A DNA stretch of 64,000 bases from Datura wrightii. Taxonomy: Eukaryota > Streptophyta > Magnoliopsida > Solanales > Solanaceae. Position numbers and translations under genes: made by a program. Below are positions 9,820-21,839 of the stretch, piece by piece. The notes below the pieces were generated by a model. That model made no database searches, was not told where the DNA came from, and saw only the letters and a list, made by a program, of their open reading frames with translations. The number at the start of each line of letters is the position of its first letter. The stretch's first letter is position 1. The stretch covers positions 72,330,501-72,394,500 of the forward strand of contig JASDFA010000007.1 in NCBI GenBank assembly GCA_035772735.1. Direction: 5' to 3'.

Positions 9820-12068
9820 TGTAATACCCAAAAGTCCCTAGGATCAGACCCGTGAGTTGAAACTAAGAAAATAGTAAATTTCACACCAAGTCACAGAATG
9901 AGTCATCTAGTGACTCGTGGTGTGACCTAATGGGTCATTAAGTAACCCATCGGGTGGAAACCAGTTGGGAAGGTGTCGTTCATGGGAAGTGACAATAGAT
10001 GGGACGATGAATCATCATCACTCCCCATGAGTCGTGGTGTTCCTCGTTAAGTGTGCGAAGGAAGGACTGGCAGTGTTAGCAATGAATGGAGGGACAAGTT
10101 GTCGTGCACCTAACGACTCATCGAATGGTTCGTGAAGAAAGAAAGATCAGTGATTGGGAAAATTTTCAGTAGAGGTAATGAGTTTGGACCACGAGTCGTT
10201 AGTGGTACCAACGACTCGTGGTGTCCCTCGTGGTGATTGGCAGCATCAGTTTTCTCACAATTTTAGTAAGGGTGTTTTCATAATTCCTAAGCCTCTAAGC
10301 CCTAAACTACGTCGTTTTAAGATTTGTTAGGAGGCTTTTATGAGGGTTTAACCTGTTCTAAACCATTTCCTCCCATGCATGCAAGACTAAGACCTTTCCA
10401 TTGAAGATCAAGCCTAGAATTCTTCAAGTTCATCTACAAATCTCTTGGGCTTTCAAGGAAGAGTGTAGATTCAGCTAACCCAGTTATGTAGAGCCATGAA
10501 TGAGAGTTGCCTTTCATTCTTATTCCCAAATTTCTCCTCAAGCTCTTGAATTTAAATGTTAATTCAACTGTATGATCCTACAGATTTTTAATCCAAACTT
10601 ACGAAATTCATGGGTAGATTTTATGCACTAGTTGATATAAATTCATGATTTCATGTTTTATAGAAGACTTTCCCAACTATGCAAGTTCATGAAAAAGTCT
10701 AGTTAATGATTGATAGTTTCAAGTATGATGAAATATCTAGCATGTACGTATGTTTACAAATTACCCATATATGAATCTATGATTTTTACTAGTGAAGTCT
10801 ATTTCATGTATGCAGGATCTTCAAATTTTGGTTAATCCCACTCAGATTTAGCATGTTTTCGTGGTTCAGTTTAGTTACATAAGTTAACTTACCATATGGT
10901 TTTGGAGTCTATACTCTCCTATTCAACTTATAGTATGTTTGGAGCCAGGACTCCCCATATTCAGAATTTAGACTATGAATTTATTTTCTTTATCAACTTC
11001 ATTGAAAAATAATGGTTTCAGCTTCGTTAAAAAATGATGGAGTGTACCTTGAATGTTTTTGCCAGTAGTGTCTAGCATTGAGTAGGCTAGGGGTTTAGGA
11101 AAACCCTGGGTCTCAGAACTACATGCCAAAGTAGGTTTACATATATAACTTGGGACCTCCCTTGTGAGCTTCCCCTTCCACTATTGGCCCTTCAGCTTGA
11201 TATCAATATCATGGTAGTTCCCTTATCCCTTTCAAGACTTTAGACTGCTCTGCCCACTTGAGTGTAATAGTTGGGATCACGTAAGCTCTATCGTGATATT
11301 TTCGGTTATATGATGAGTCTCCCATTGTTCCTTATGATCTCAATTATGCATATTTATTAGTTATGACATCATGTTTTCAGTAGGTTTGACCCAATGAATG
11401 TTATTAATTTTTACTTAAGAATCTCAGTTTCAACTTTGGGCCATTCAATTTAATTATACAATCCAGTTTATGTGTATCCAGTTTATGTCTATTAATGTTT
11501 TCAGATATCTGCATGCAGTTCTTACTTTCAGAATCTTATGATGTTATGGCTTATGATAAAATATAGGATTTCAGTTTATACTCAGTCAACATGTTTTACT
11601 TACCTTGCATAGTCAGTACATTCGAAGTACTAACCACATACTCTATGTTGTATCTTCTTATGATATAGGTTCAGACGTTCAGACTCAGTCCCGATGTTAG
11701 CCTGTCTCCAGAGTTTATCCCCGTGCTATTAGTTATGAGTCCTCATCCTTTGAGGTCCTTCAATTAGTTGAGTTATATTATTTTCAGTTTCAGTCTTCTA
11801 GTGAGCTAGTTGGGGTGGTGTCCTATCAGCTTATCAATATGTTAGAGGCTTTTTAGACATAGACTTCTACATACAGCTTCGGATCCAGTGTTGTGATGTT
11901 ACTATTGGATAGAGGTTTGTTATTTAGACTTCCACTATTTAAGAATTTTCAGTTATGAACATTGCTTATATTGATCTTTAGTTATAATGGTCATGCCATG
12001 GGTCGATTTGGAGCCATTCGTGGTTCTATATTTCGTGTCTAGATCCGAGCCAATGTTGGGTTGTAACT
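9820..12068 (+). repeat. Tekay-type solo LTR (2.25 kb) inside the Athila-A gag
   Basis: Begins TGTAATACCC and ends GTTGTAACT (decayed from GTCGTGACA), with no internal region on either side. A target duplication TTTAA is found at 9814-9818 (one extra A before TG) and 12069-12073. The interrupted Athila reading frame lines up across it. It includes the subfamily motif cluster (9895-10240) and the landmark catgccatgggtcgatttgg near its end. Such solo LTRs arise by recombination between the two LTRs of one element. Confidence 0.85.
9895..10240 (+). promoter_or_regulatory. Motif cluster in the solo LTR, with a perfect 12-bp hairpin
   Basis: Many ACGACTCGT / ACGAGTCGT copies. CCACGAGTCGTT (10189-10200) and AACGACTCGTGG (10210-10221) form a perfect 12-bp inverted repeat with a 9-nt loop. 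The position within the LTR equals that in Tekay-1. Confidence 0.7.
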
Positions 12069-12074
12069 TTTAAC

Positions 12075-13429
12075 TTGGGATATTAATCATGAGAAAGGTC
12101 CTGCACGTATTGCTCTAATTTCTAAATGGAAGCCGTGTGAGAGCCTATAATCTCTATGAGACTCTTGAGACATGCATCAGTTTTGTCTTGGTTGGCTAGC
12201 ATCTTTTCTAACATCCCTTCAAGATTTGAACCCCCATGATCATGTGAAGGCCCCTCCCTCTAGTTTTGGGAGTAAGAGGGAGGATATCTAGGTAGAGCAT
12301 AAGAAGGTGATCCTCTGTTTTGCTAGTTCCCACTATTTTTCTAATCCTGATTTTGACCACCAAAGTCATTCCTAGTGTAATATTGACCATGGCCTTTCGT
12401 CTGAGGTCTCCACTACCCTTGGTATGAAGAAGAGGAGTGGCCTTACTAATACTGCAGTCAATAGCCACCGGATGAGTTTCCAATATAATTGACATCTTCT
12501 ACTTGTAAAGATGGTGGCTATGGCAACGATTGATATTGGTAAGGAGGAGGAAGGAATCCCTGTCCATACTGAACGTCCACGGACTCATCAATAGCATGCA
12601 CTTTCTTGACCTCTGTCTCGGCCAACTTTTTTGAGGAGAGCTATGTTGGTTGCCATGGTGGCCATCATTTGATAACGCTCTTGATTCTCCTTCCTCAACT
12701 AAGATAAAGAAGGAGTCCTAACATTGATTCCTCCACTTTGGTCCCCACCATGCCAAGAATGGGTGTTCTTTGCTAGTTTGTCCAAGATGATTGCAGTGTG
12801 GTTGAATGTCTTATCCACGAAGCATCCACATGTGGTGTTGCTAGCAATAGACTGTGTCAAGGAATCTATACCCGTATAATACATCTCCAACAATATATGC
12901 TCTAGGAGCACGTGGTTGGGCGCCCGAAGGATGTATTATTGGAATCTTTGCCATGCCTCGAACAACTATTCACCTGGTAGCTGCCGAAAGTAAAATTTCT
13001 TATCTCGTTTCTCCGTTTTTTTTCTAGGTGGAAAACATTTCTTTAGGAAGACACTCACCAACTCTTTCCATGTGTGAAATGAGTTTTGAGGGAGTCTATG
13101 CAACCAATCCCTTGCCTCACCGGCTAACAAGTATTTGAATACTCCAACTATATAGCATTATCTGAAACATTATTTTTCTTATGAAGGTTGCATACCTCTA
13201 AGAAATTTTTAATGTGTTCATGAGGGTCGTCGTCAATGGAGTTGGGAAACTGTCCCTCCGCTTTTAGCATAGTGTAGATACTACCAACAATTTTGAAGGA
13301 GACAATATTTAACCCTTGGAGCGGCGATCGTGCTTGCATAGTCAACATCCCCATGGACATTCGCGAATAAATTTTCCGAGTATCCCACCGGAATAGTGGC
13401 CATGATCTTTTATCACAAGTCAAAAACAA
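12075..13429 (-). pseudogene. Athila-A gag
   Basis: Starts at the ATG at 13429. The N-terminal third contains the Athila capsid signature (ending DDDPHEHIKNFLEVCNLHKK). Later segments match the capsid RxWLxxLPxxS...FPPxK...FRQLPGE...CPNH pattern with several stops and frame changes (about 13140-12700). A Tyr/Gly/Gln-rich tail follows at about 12500-12200. Gag forms the virus-like particle. No single frame is open for long. Confidence 0.75.
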
Positions 13430-13503
13430 AAAGAAAAGGTAAAAAAAATAGATTCAATGCAAGAAAAGTAGACTGTTAGAGCTAGATAGGGCTTATGTCG
13501 TAG

Positions 13504-13521
13504 TCCCCAACAATGACTCTA
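13504..13521 (-). promoter_or_regulatory. Athila-A primer binding site (tRNA-Asp type, decayed)
   Basis: On the minus strand the sequence TAGAGTCATTGTTGGGGA aligns with the Athila-lineage PBS TGGCGCCGTTGTCGGGGA, placed a few bases after the LTR end ATATCA exactly as in Athila-D. Most mismatches are C-to-T or G-to-A. Confidence 0.7.
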
Positions 13522-13528
13522 TAATATT

Positions 13529-14931
13529 TGATATCATTCAAATCCACTCCTAATATAGGGTAGTGTAAACAACCGATGCAAATATAGAAATCCAACAGGG
13601 AGTAGGGGTCAAATCCCACAGAGACTACTCGATGCCAAGACTATCTAGTGCTAAATAGTAAAGTATTACAAGATTAGAATCTATTCGAATTTGAGCGTAA
13701 AGGAATTTAACTACAACTACCAATTATATTAAGTTAGGGTTGTAAGCAATTAGAGATAACTGCAGGGAAGGGTCCCCAATATTGGGTCAACCCCCCTAAA
13801 TCACCCTATATGAAAGAATTGAGATAGGGCTAGGTCTGAATATGAAAGAAATATACTTAGGCAATTCATTGGGGTCATTCAACAAAACCATAGGTGTCAA
13901 TGTACTTCAATTTTGTCAAATTGAAGAGAACTCATTCTACCAATTACTTGTTGCCCATTTGGAATTCGACATATGTCAAGGAGAATCCGTTAAACAAGGG
14001 TTATGCCTTGAGTTATTGTTGAATTGTTTTAATACAACCCAAAATTTCTCTCTCAAGCCTCAAAAGGGTAATTAGGCAGGATTAATGACTTTCATCACGG
14101 ATCACAAGCTACAAAGAAAAATTCAATCAAATGTTCAATAGCCCAAACTCAATTTTAACAAATTGGGCTCATTAGGGTTCACAACCCTAGATCTAGGTTT
14201 AGTTACCCTTGGCTAGAAGAAGAAGATAAGAGAAGTAATGAGACATTCTTAACAAAAGGCATTGAGATCTCTACTTGATTGATAATAATCTTCAATTACA
14301 AGAGTTAAATCTACAATCTATTTGAAAAGTTGGGCTAAAATCTACTCTCTATGCCATGTATGAACTAAGGAATGAAAAGCTGCTCAAAACTTACAAGAAA
14401 AATCTATTCATACTATGCTCCAAAAAGCCCATTAAATTTGAACATCAGAGTGCCAGGTGCACAGGGATGGATCGTCCTTTGGAAGGATAGACCGTACTCA
14501 ACATTTCTTCTTCTATCCCTTGAGCTATTGTACTTTGAGATACGGACCGTCCATTGGAGAGACAATCCGGTCTTCACTTTGTACTGAAGAAATCTCATTT
14601 TATCAAGCTTTGATCTAGCTGTCAATTGACGGTTCATCCTTTTGAAGGACGGACCATCCTTTCAACCATGCTCTAGGGACCCAAATTTTTGAGTTTCTAG
14701 AATTTGCAGCTATAAAGGAATAGACTAAGGTACATACCATTCTTCAGACTGATGATTTGTCTTTGACTTATGTTTTCGGCAGTTTTCTGGTCTTAGCTCC
14801 TTTCTTTATCCAATGTCTTGGGATCCTAAAACATATCACAAATAGGTTAGTTTCTTCTTAATTTCACTCTGAATGACATGTAAAATGGTATAAAATGAAG
14901 CAAAGATGTGTCGCTAATCTTCGACAAATCA
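13529..14931 (-). repeat. Athila-A 5' LTR (about 1.4 kb)
   Basis: On the minus strand it starts TGATTTGTCGAAGATTAGCGACACAT, given here as a landmark and alignable with the Athila-D LTR start TGATGCGCCGACAG, and ends GATATCA before the PBS. The flank at 14932-14936 is cctag. The motif cluster lies at 14680-14459. The ORFs inside are chance. Confidence 0.75.
14459..14680 (-). promoter_or_regulatory. Athila-A LTR motif cluster (ACGGACCGTCC type)
   Basis: Contains gatacggaccgtccattgg, aaggacggaccatcc, ggatcgtcctttgg and related variants. The core ACGG-A-CCGT is an inverted repeat with one central base. The same motif set is repeated in the spacer of this element (7480-7690, 8268-8410). Confidence 0.6.
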
Positions 14932-15045
14932 CCTAGGCACTCTCATACTTGGTTAAAGACATCATACATCATATAAACTTCCCAATTACACGAGCAAAAT
15001 TATGTAGTAAGTTTGGAAATTCTTTCTAAGGATACAAGTGTTACA
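14932..15045 (-). repeat. Start of the Tekay-3 3' LTR, split by Athila-A
   Basis: On the minus strand the LTR starts TGTAACACTTG at 15045, directly after a polypurine tract. After about 114 bp it is interrupted by the Athila-A LTR. The remaining 2 kb of this LTR must lie beyond Athila-A and are not in the window. Confidence 0.7.
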
Positions 15046-15060
15046 ATATCTCCCCCTTGG
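15046..15060 (-). promoter_or_regulatory. Tekay-3 polypurine tract
   Basis: Minus-strand CCAAGGGGGAGATAT sits immediately before the LTR start, identical in type to the tracts of Tekay-1 and Tekay-2. Confidence 0.85.
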
Positions 15061-15569
15061 GATCATTCATCCTTGAATGATGACAGAAGATACTCATAGA
15101 CTTCGAAATCCCCTAATAATTTTGCCAGATTTTATTTTGTAATTGGTACTATCCCAGAAATTTCAAATTGCACATTCTCTTACCAAAAACAACATCATAG
15201 GATTCATAGGTAAAAATCAACCACTACAGTAACGGATAATGCACAAAAAGCACACTAAGTTCTCATTGGCTTCTATCTACTAAAATCGAACATCATTGTC
15301 AGCTGAAAACTTTGACTGCTACCTCTTCCTCATTCACATGTAACTCTACCTCAACCAAAGAAACAATATTACTACTAGGAACCGAATCACAAAGGAAGAA
15401 TATATGGAATCATAGAGAGTAACTGATTATAGACACAAGTCACAAAAAATATAGGAATATATCAGGAGCCAAGAATTCATAGGGCATGGAAGGATTCTAT
15501 ATATGCGTGGAGCATGAAAACACTAAGTAATGCTAGAATCAGAACCTAGGATATTTTCCCCCTACTCGA
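15061..15569 (-). other. Tekay-3 3' untranslated region
   Basis: No coding signal is seen. It corresponds to the region between chromodomain and polypurine tract in Tekay-1 (4650-4872), but is longer. Confidence 0.5.
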
Positions 15570-16880
15570 GGAATAACTGGGAATACTTTTCTTTCATGTC
15601 ATCCTCGACTTCGTATATTAGTCTTCAACATTTCGACTTCTCCATATTTGCTTCACGAAAGCAACCTCTTTAGTTCTAAGCTTGCAAACTTGTTGACCAA
15701 CGATAGCCACTGAGAATTCTTCATAAGTTAGGTCCCCTTGGACACCTATATACTCAACTAGGACAACTAGAGACAGGGTCTCCGATGCACTTCCTCAACA
15801 TGAACATGTGGAAAATCATATGCACTGAAGGTAACTTTGTAGGCAACTCTAACTCATACTCCACCAACCCAACTCTATACATGTAAGGACCAATATACTT
15901 GGGCCCGAGCTTCTCTTTTCTCCCAAATTGCATGAAGCCTTTCAGAGGTGAGACCTTCAATAACACCTAATCATCAACAACAAACTCCAAGTCCCTACGT
16001 TGCATATTTGCACAGGATTTCGGGTAACTTTGAGTAGTTCTCAAGCACTTCTAAATTAGCATAACTTTCTCCACAGCCTGGTGGACCACATCATGTCTAA
16101 GAAATTCATCTTCCCAACATCAAACCGGCCGATAGGCGATCTGCATCTTCTCTCATATAAAGCCCCATGGGAAGCCATTGTGATGCTTGAATGGTAGCTA
16201 TTACTATAAGCGAACTCAATAAGCAATAAATTGTAATCCCAATTTTCTTTGAAATCTAGAACACATGCCCTCAACATGTCCTCAAGCATCTGAATGGTGC
16301 ACTTAGCCTGTCCATCTATTTATAGTGGAAAGTTGTACTCTAATTAATGGGAGTACTCAAACCTCTTTGAAAGAACTTCCAAAAGTGGACTATAAACTAT
16401 GAATTTCTATCTATAATAATAGAAAATGGGGTCCTATAAAGTTCCACAATCTCCAAGATGTATAACCTGGTATAATCTTCCACTAAATCTGTCATCTTAA
16501 TAGGTTGGAAATATGTTGACTTGGTAAGTCGGTCTAGATCACCCAAATCAAATCATGCTTCTAAATTGAGCAAAGTAGACTAGTCTGAAGTCCATATAGA
16601 TTATCTCCCACTTCTACGCTGGTAGTTCTAAACTCTGGGCTAGGCCTCTTGGACTCTAGTGATCCACTTTTACCGGCTGACAATTCAGAGACTTTGCCAT
16701 GTAGACTTCTATGTTTTTCTTTGTATTAGCCCATCAATAGATATCTCTCAAGTCCTGATACATTTTGGTGGAACATAGATGCATAGAGTATCGAGAGCTA
16801 TGGTCCTCAACTTTTTTCTGTCGCAAAGCCCGTCAAAATTTGGGACACACAATCTGCCCGGGAACCTTAGAGTACCATCT
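15570..16880 (-). pseudogene. Tekay-3 integrase and chromodomain remnant
   Basis: Recognisable pieces on the minus strand: the HHCC region near 16880-16700 (KMYQDLRDIY, later SLNCQPVKVDH); the late core MLEDMLRACVLDFKENW (16289) and IEFAYSNSYHSSI; the C-terminal VSPLKGFMQFGRKEK with YIGPYMYRVGLVEYELELP (15966); and the chromodomain-like VAFVKQIWRSRNVE (about 15700). The stretch around the first two catalytic Asp residues (16550-16350) is too decayed to assign. Confidence 0.75.
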
Positions 16881-17099
16881 TCCCCTTGCTTGAAATCCAT
16901 CATTTAATTCTTGTGAATTCCTTCCTTCAATTGGATCAAGGTGGTATTATCATACTACTTTCCCTTCACTTCTACATATATGGAAGATTCTACTCTAATT
17001 AGCAACACCGCACCGCCATCCTTGAAGTCTAATAAGAAGACCCCTAGGCTTGCAAATTTGTTAACATCTCTAGCCAACTCATTCTTGATCCCTTAAAAA

Positions 17100-17640
17100 T
17101 GACCTAAACTCCCCATGGAGCATTGGCTAACAACATCAGCTGCTATATTAGCCTTTTCCGGGTGATACAAGGTGTGAACATCATAATCCTCGAGTAACTC
17201 GAGCCACCTCTGCTACCTTAGATTCAATACCATCTACTTATACATATATTGAAGACTCTTATGGTCTATAAAAACATCCATATAGACGCCATACAAGTAA
17301 AGGTGCAATATCTTTAGCACAAAGATCACTGCACTAATTCTAGATTATGCGTCGGGAAGTTTCTCTCATGAACCTTTAGCTGTTTGGAAGCATATGCTAT
17401 CACTTTTTCGTTTTGTATCAATACATACCTAAGACATGTCTTAAGAATTACAATACACTACAAAACATGAGTCCCTTCTAGTAAAGTCAATACTAGAGTT
17501 ATAGTCAACCTGGTAATCAATTCATAAAAGTTCTTCTCATAGGCCTCTGACCACTGAAACCTAATCTTAATGGGAGTTGTAGGTCTCGGCCAATCCTTCA
17601 CTGCCTCAATCTTCTGAGGGTCTACCTTGATGCCTTAACC
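17100..17640 (-). pseudogene. Tekay-3 RNase H remnant
   Basis: The minus strand shows MDVFIDHKSLQYMYK, RWLELLEDYDVHTLYHPEKA and IAADVVSQCSMG, which match the RNase H of Tekay-2 (HKSQQYVFTQKDLN, LYHPGKANVVADALSR). It contains at least two stops. Confidence 0.75.
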
Positions 17641-18420
17641 TGACATTACTTGGCTTAAGAAAGCCACTATATCTAGCTAGAACTCACACTTGGAAAACTT
17701 AGAATTCAACTCACGATCTCTAAGTGCCTGCAACATAATCTGAGGTGGTCTACATGTTCATTTTCATATCTTGAGTACACCAATATATCATTGATGAGCA
17801 TTATCACAAACAAGTCAAGGTACAATCTGAATACTCTATTCATAAGATCTAAAGAATTTTCTAGTGCATTTGTCAACTCAAAGGACATGAAAAGAAATTC
17901 ATAGTGTCCGTACCAAGTTCTGAAAGCTATCTTTATATATCCTCCTCTCTGGCCCTCAATTGGTGGTACTTGGATCTAAGGTCAATCTTGGAGAAATACT
18001 TGGCACCTTGGGTTGATCAAACAAATCATTGATTCTCAATAGTAGGTACTGGTTCTAGATAGTTACCTTAATCAACTAGCAGTAATCAATGCACATCTGC
18101 AAGGTCTCATCCTTGTTTTGGACAAATAAGATTGTTGCACCCTATGGTATGACACTCAGTCAAACAAAACCTTTATCAAGAAGGTCCTTCAACTGCTACT
18201 TCAACTCTACTGGAGCCATTCTGTATAGGGGAATAGAAATAGTCTTCATTATGGGAATAACATCAATCCTGAAGTCAATCTCCCTCTCGACAGGGATCCT
18301 CGAAAGCTCATCCGGGAATATCTTTGCGAATTCACTAACAATCAGTATCGCCTCAAAATTTTCTACCTAGCCCTCACCCTTACTAGGTGCATATACACCC
18401 TTTGGAAAAGAAATTCCTTG
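17640..18420 (-). pseudogene. Tekay-3 reverse transcriptase remnant
   Basis: The palm motif is legible at 17888-17706 (LIN-DI-LVYS, where active relatives have FIDDILVYS), so the first catalytic Asp of the DD pair is changed to Asn. Further upstream (18130-17900) the finger region (MCIDY, a decayed QLNKVT segment, KIDLRS-YHQLRA) is visible with stops. It would have copied RNA to cDNA; it is dead. Confidence 0.75.
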
Positions 18421-19340
18421 ATTTATGATAGGAAACAAATCTACCCTTTGGCACCACAACATTATCCCTCCATTCTAGTATTAGTTCATTTGGAAATTAG
18501 AAAGAAATCACCTCGGTATGACAATTAAAGGTTGCATAACACGAGGACAACCTTTCCATACCCATGATGACATAAAAATTAACAATTTTTAATTCAACAA
18601 GGTTGGCTCTAGTATCCTTGTCGCACACTATAACTATGCACTTTCTATATACCCTTCTGCAACTACTGACTCACCGGTCAGAGTAGATAATAAGAAAGGT
18701 TCATGGAGTTATTCGGGTTATAACCCAACCCTCTGAGCAATATAAGGTGTCACATAAGATAAAGTGGATCTAGAATCCGTAAGAGCATACACATCAAGAG
18801 CAAAAACTATTATTATACCTGTGGAAATATCTGAAGACGCCTCTAGGATCTAGCGTCCTACTAAAGTATATACATGGTTTTGTATATTTCTTATATTCAC
18901 ACCTTGCCCCTGTTGGGATTGAGTACCACAAGAAGGAATTAGGGAATGGGAATGGTATTGCGAGATCTAGCTGCATTACTCCCAATCCTATGGACAATAT
19001 TGGGGTAGTCCCTTTGGAAATAGCCCTATCTCCCTCCGAAGCATCCACATGTCCCCATTTGATACTCCCTTGGGTGTCTTCTCCCACACCTACTGCATGG
19101 GGAAATTTGTAGGATACTGAGTCACACTGGCCTGACACTAAGAGCCTAAAGCTCTGTGGCCATAACCTTGACTACTCTAACCTTGATTATCATTCTCGGA
19201 CCTCAAGGGCAGTGCACTAGCTGTAAATGGTGTAGGTACTAACCACCTTTGATGGAATGTAGGTCTTCTACTACCGTCATGGTAGCTGTTATCATGGCCA
19301 GTGGACCTGACCCTTTTACCCTGGTGCTGCTCCCTGTTGA
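18420..19340 (-). pseudogene. Tekay-3 protease and gag C-terminal remnant
   Basis: Only short stretches resemble the Tekay-2 protease and the basic, Gly/Ser-rich gag end. The DxG active site cannot be assigned with confidence because of stops and small indels. The 114-codon ORF at 19138-18794 is in the wrong frame for most of its length. Confidence 0.45.
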
Positions 19341-19368
19341 GTCTATTTGCTAACTTTTTGTCCTCGGT

Positions 19369-20070
19369 CTAATAGGCATAGACTATCATTATAGATATAT
19401 CCATGACCCAGTGTAGACATTTTGTTGCATATTCACATGATATGTGCTTCTCGAGGTCGTACCCAAACCAATACATTTTGGCTCTCATAGTGGAGACAAT
19501 CCCAGAGTAAAATAGGCCAACTGGGTGAAACTTGAGGCCATACTTCCGCACACTCATATTATCTTGTCTAAGATTCGTGAACTTATTGGCCTTGGCTTCC
19601 CTTATCTCTAGGCCTAGAAAGTCATCCATGAAATCTTCCATAAAGTTTTCCCACACTGTTGGGGCTGCATCATCCTCTTTGGACATCTCCCACTGCTCGT
19701 AGCATGTGATAGAAATACCATTCAACTAGTAGGAGATGAGCCCAACACCCTCTGTCTCACTAACATACATGACCCTGAGAATTTTTTGCATCTTGTCAAT
19801 GATGTTTTGGGGGTCTTCTTCCATCCTGGACCCCGTAATGATTGGAGGGCTCATACTAAGAAACTCCCTGATCCAAGAAGTGCTAATTTGATTCTGAGAA
19901 ATAGAATGAACAAGCATTGATCCCTATTTTTGAGATTAGGCTACCACGCGTAGGGTAAGCATTTGAAACACTCCCCTAAATTCTAAATCTGAGGTATTAG
20001 GCTGCTGAGAAGGAAAGGATTCTAGGTTCCCCATAGGATCTACTGTTGGGGAGGGAGATGATGGCCTGAC
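19369..20070 (-). pseudogene. Tekay-3 gag N-terminal and capsid remnant
   Basis: The minus strand shows MGNLESFPSQQPNTSDLEFR near 20055, then WIREFLSMSPPIITGSRMEE and DPQNIIDKMQKILRVMYVSE (19917-19740), then EQWEMSKEDDAAPTVWENF and the later NMSVRKYGLKFHPVGL (19725-19500). This is the Del/Tekay capsid order (MNPPxFTGSxxxEDPQxFID..., W-E-x-F, GNMSVREYSLxF). Stops occur between the pieces. Confidence 0.8.
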
Positions 20071-20102
20071 AAGTTGGCTAGTCAAATGACCCTAAGATTT
20101 TA

Positions 20103-21731
20103 TGAGTTAGTAATTTACCAACTCACTTGCTTTTAAGCATTAGCTATTACCTTGTTTTCACACAATTTAGGAAGGTTTTATGAATTTTCTCTTTTTTTAT
20201 GAAGGCATTTAACTTAGACATAGAAAATGAAAGATTTGAATTGATAGCAACCTACTGGAAGAAAAAGGGCATGCGCACAAGTTATTTTTTGATGTAATTA
20301 AAGGTAAAGAGGGAAGATTTCATGAAAAAAATGCTTGAAAAATAAGTCAATTATTCAGGACATATTGTCATTATCATGGGTCCGCATATGGGCACCTGCG
20401 AAATTCAGGTGCCAAGCAGATGAATCTGAAGACTGGCTGAATCATACCTACGAGCCATAGATTGACATTTGCGGACCGCATGTGCCACCAAAAATGACAT
20501 GCAGAGGACATTATTTAGGCTTGAGAAAGGACTTGCGAGCCACGAATTGGCATCTGCATAATGTAGGTGCCACACAAGTGACCCGTGTAATTTTCTGAAG
20601 GGCAGAATAATCTAGAATGATCCCAAGTGTACCGGAGAAGCTTCCAAGGGCATTTTTGGAAGCTTTTTGCAAAAAGAGTTTTTAGAGATTTAATCCTAAT
20701 TGTACATATCATGATTGATTATTCAACATTGAATGGAGAGTACGTCATAGAGATAGTGAGAGTACATTTTCACTTTCTTCTTCATTAGGAAAACCACCAT
20801 TATTGCGGACCTTGAGCTTGAATTAAGATTTGAATACTTAATATGATGACTTTAGAGAAATTTCTTATGGGTATAATCTCTCTCTCTTTGATTATGAATA
20901 GCTAATTTTTTGCTAGGGGTGTGTGTTCATGATGGTTGTCTATACTTAAGTGGGTGTCGATTATTTGTTCTTAAAATTGTTCAGTAAGAATGGATCTACT
21001 ATTTTCTTTAAGTTGTAATTTAATAATTGATGGTCGCAAATATTGATTTAGCTTTTGAATCTTGCTTTTGCTTGAATGAGGGAAGTAAGATTGGGTAAGC
21101 ATTCCATAGTGAGGAATTGGAGTGTTTGATATATGGATTGGAGCTAGAGATAGTCAAGACCAAAATTCATACTCCATTAAAGTATTAGAGCTAGAAATTG
21201 TCTAACCCTTCCTCAAGCTTATTTGTTGTTTTGTGATTATGGATTTAGGGTTTAAGAAAATCAAAGTTATACACATCCTTTCGGTTGAAAAACATAGGGT
21301 GTATCCATAAATAAGGCTATCCCATGCCCTAATCAAGTCTAAGGCTCTTAATCAATCCCTCTCTATTAGACACCCCCATCGAATTCACTCCCCTAGTCCC
21401 TCTTACTAGTTTCATCAAGACATTTTCCCCTCATCTTTTTCTATATTTGAACTTGATATGTCATTACTCTTTTCCCCCAATTTTTACTTTACATTTTTTA
21501 GGCATGACGGTTACTTGTGTGATTTGATTTACGACATTTGGATAATCCAACCCAAATCTTTTTAGGATTTAACCCAAACACTCGTTGGGAAATTTATTTT
21601 TGTAAATGTCCATAGCTACCTCCATTATTGGAGAATTTTTTTTGGACATTGATTGTTCTTATATTTTAAGAATTTTCATTTTTCTTTGTTGATTAATAAG
21701 CTTATCATTAAATAAACTGCGCTCTATAACA
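20103..21731 (+). repeat. Athila-B 5' LTR (about 1.6 kb)
   Basis: Starts TGAGTTAGTAATTTACCAACTC, given as a landmark and alignable with the Athila-C LTR start (tgattagttggtaatttatcaactc), and ends TATAACA before the PBS. It lies directly against Tekay-3 gag sequence at 20102, so it inserted there. Its motif cluster is at 20370-20600. Confidence 0.75.
20370..20600 (+). promoter_or_regulatory. Athila-B LTR motif cluster (TGCGGACCGCA type)
   Basis: Includes the perfect odd-length inverted repeat TGCGG-A-CCGCA at 20470-20480 and variants such as gtccgcatatgggcacctgcg, acttgcgagccacgaattgg and catctgcataatgtaggtgcc. Placement in the LTR equals that of the clusters in the other Athila LTRs. Confidence 0.6.
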
Positions 21732-21733
21732 AT

Positions 21734-21750
21734 ATCACATCATCGGGGAT
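21734..21750 (+). promoter_or_regulatory. Athila-B primer binding site (decayed)
   Basis: ATATCACATCATCGGGGA, two bases after the LTR end, aligns with TGGCGCCGTTGTCGGGGA (tRNA-Asp type). The differences are largely transitions. Confidence 0.6.
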
Positions 21751-21839
21751 TGGGTTGTGATTGTCATTTGTTTTTTTATTCACACTTATTTTACGTTGTG
21801 TTTTGCCTTTATTTTATTTGTTGATTTTTTGATTTAAAA

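Larger units (their letters stand above)
7186..14931 (-). mobile_element. Athila-A: pol-less Athila-lineage Ty3/gypsy element
   Basis: On the minus strand the order from right to left is: 5' LTR (13529-14931), tRNA-Asp-type PBS, gag, protease, then at once the post-integrase spacer (8510-8650), with no RT, RNase H or integrase. The far left end is cut by the Tekay-1 LTR, so ORF3 and the 3' LTR are not in the window. A Tekay-type solo LTR interrupts gag-protease at 9820-12068. It sits inside the 3' LTR of Tekay-3. Confidence 0.8.
14932..20102 (-). mobile_element. Tekay-3: highly decayed Del/Tekay element
   Basis: Minus strand, in order from 20070 down to 15045: gag, protease, RT, RNase H, integrase, chromodomain, polypurine tract, LTR start. 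It has many more stops and frame changes than Tekay-1 or -2, so it is the oldest layer here. Its gag 5' end and 5' LTR are missing where the Athila-B LTR begins (20103). Confidence 0.8.

Noticed and set aside
18089..18370. 93-codon plus-strand ORF
   Set aside because: Antisense to the Tekay-3 RT finger region.
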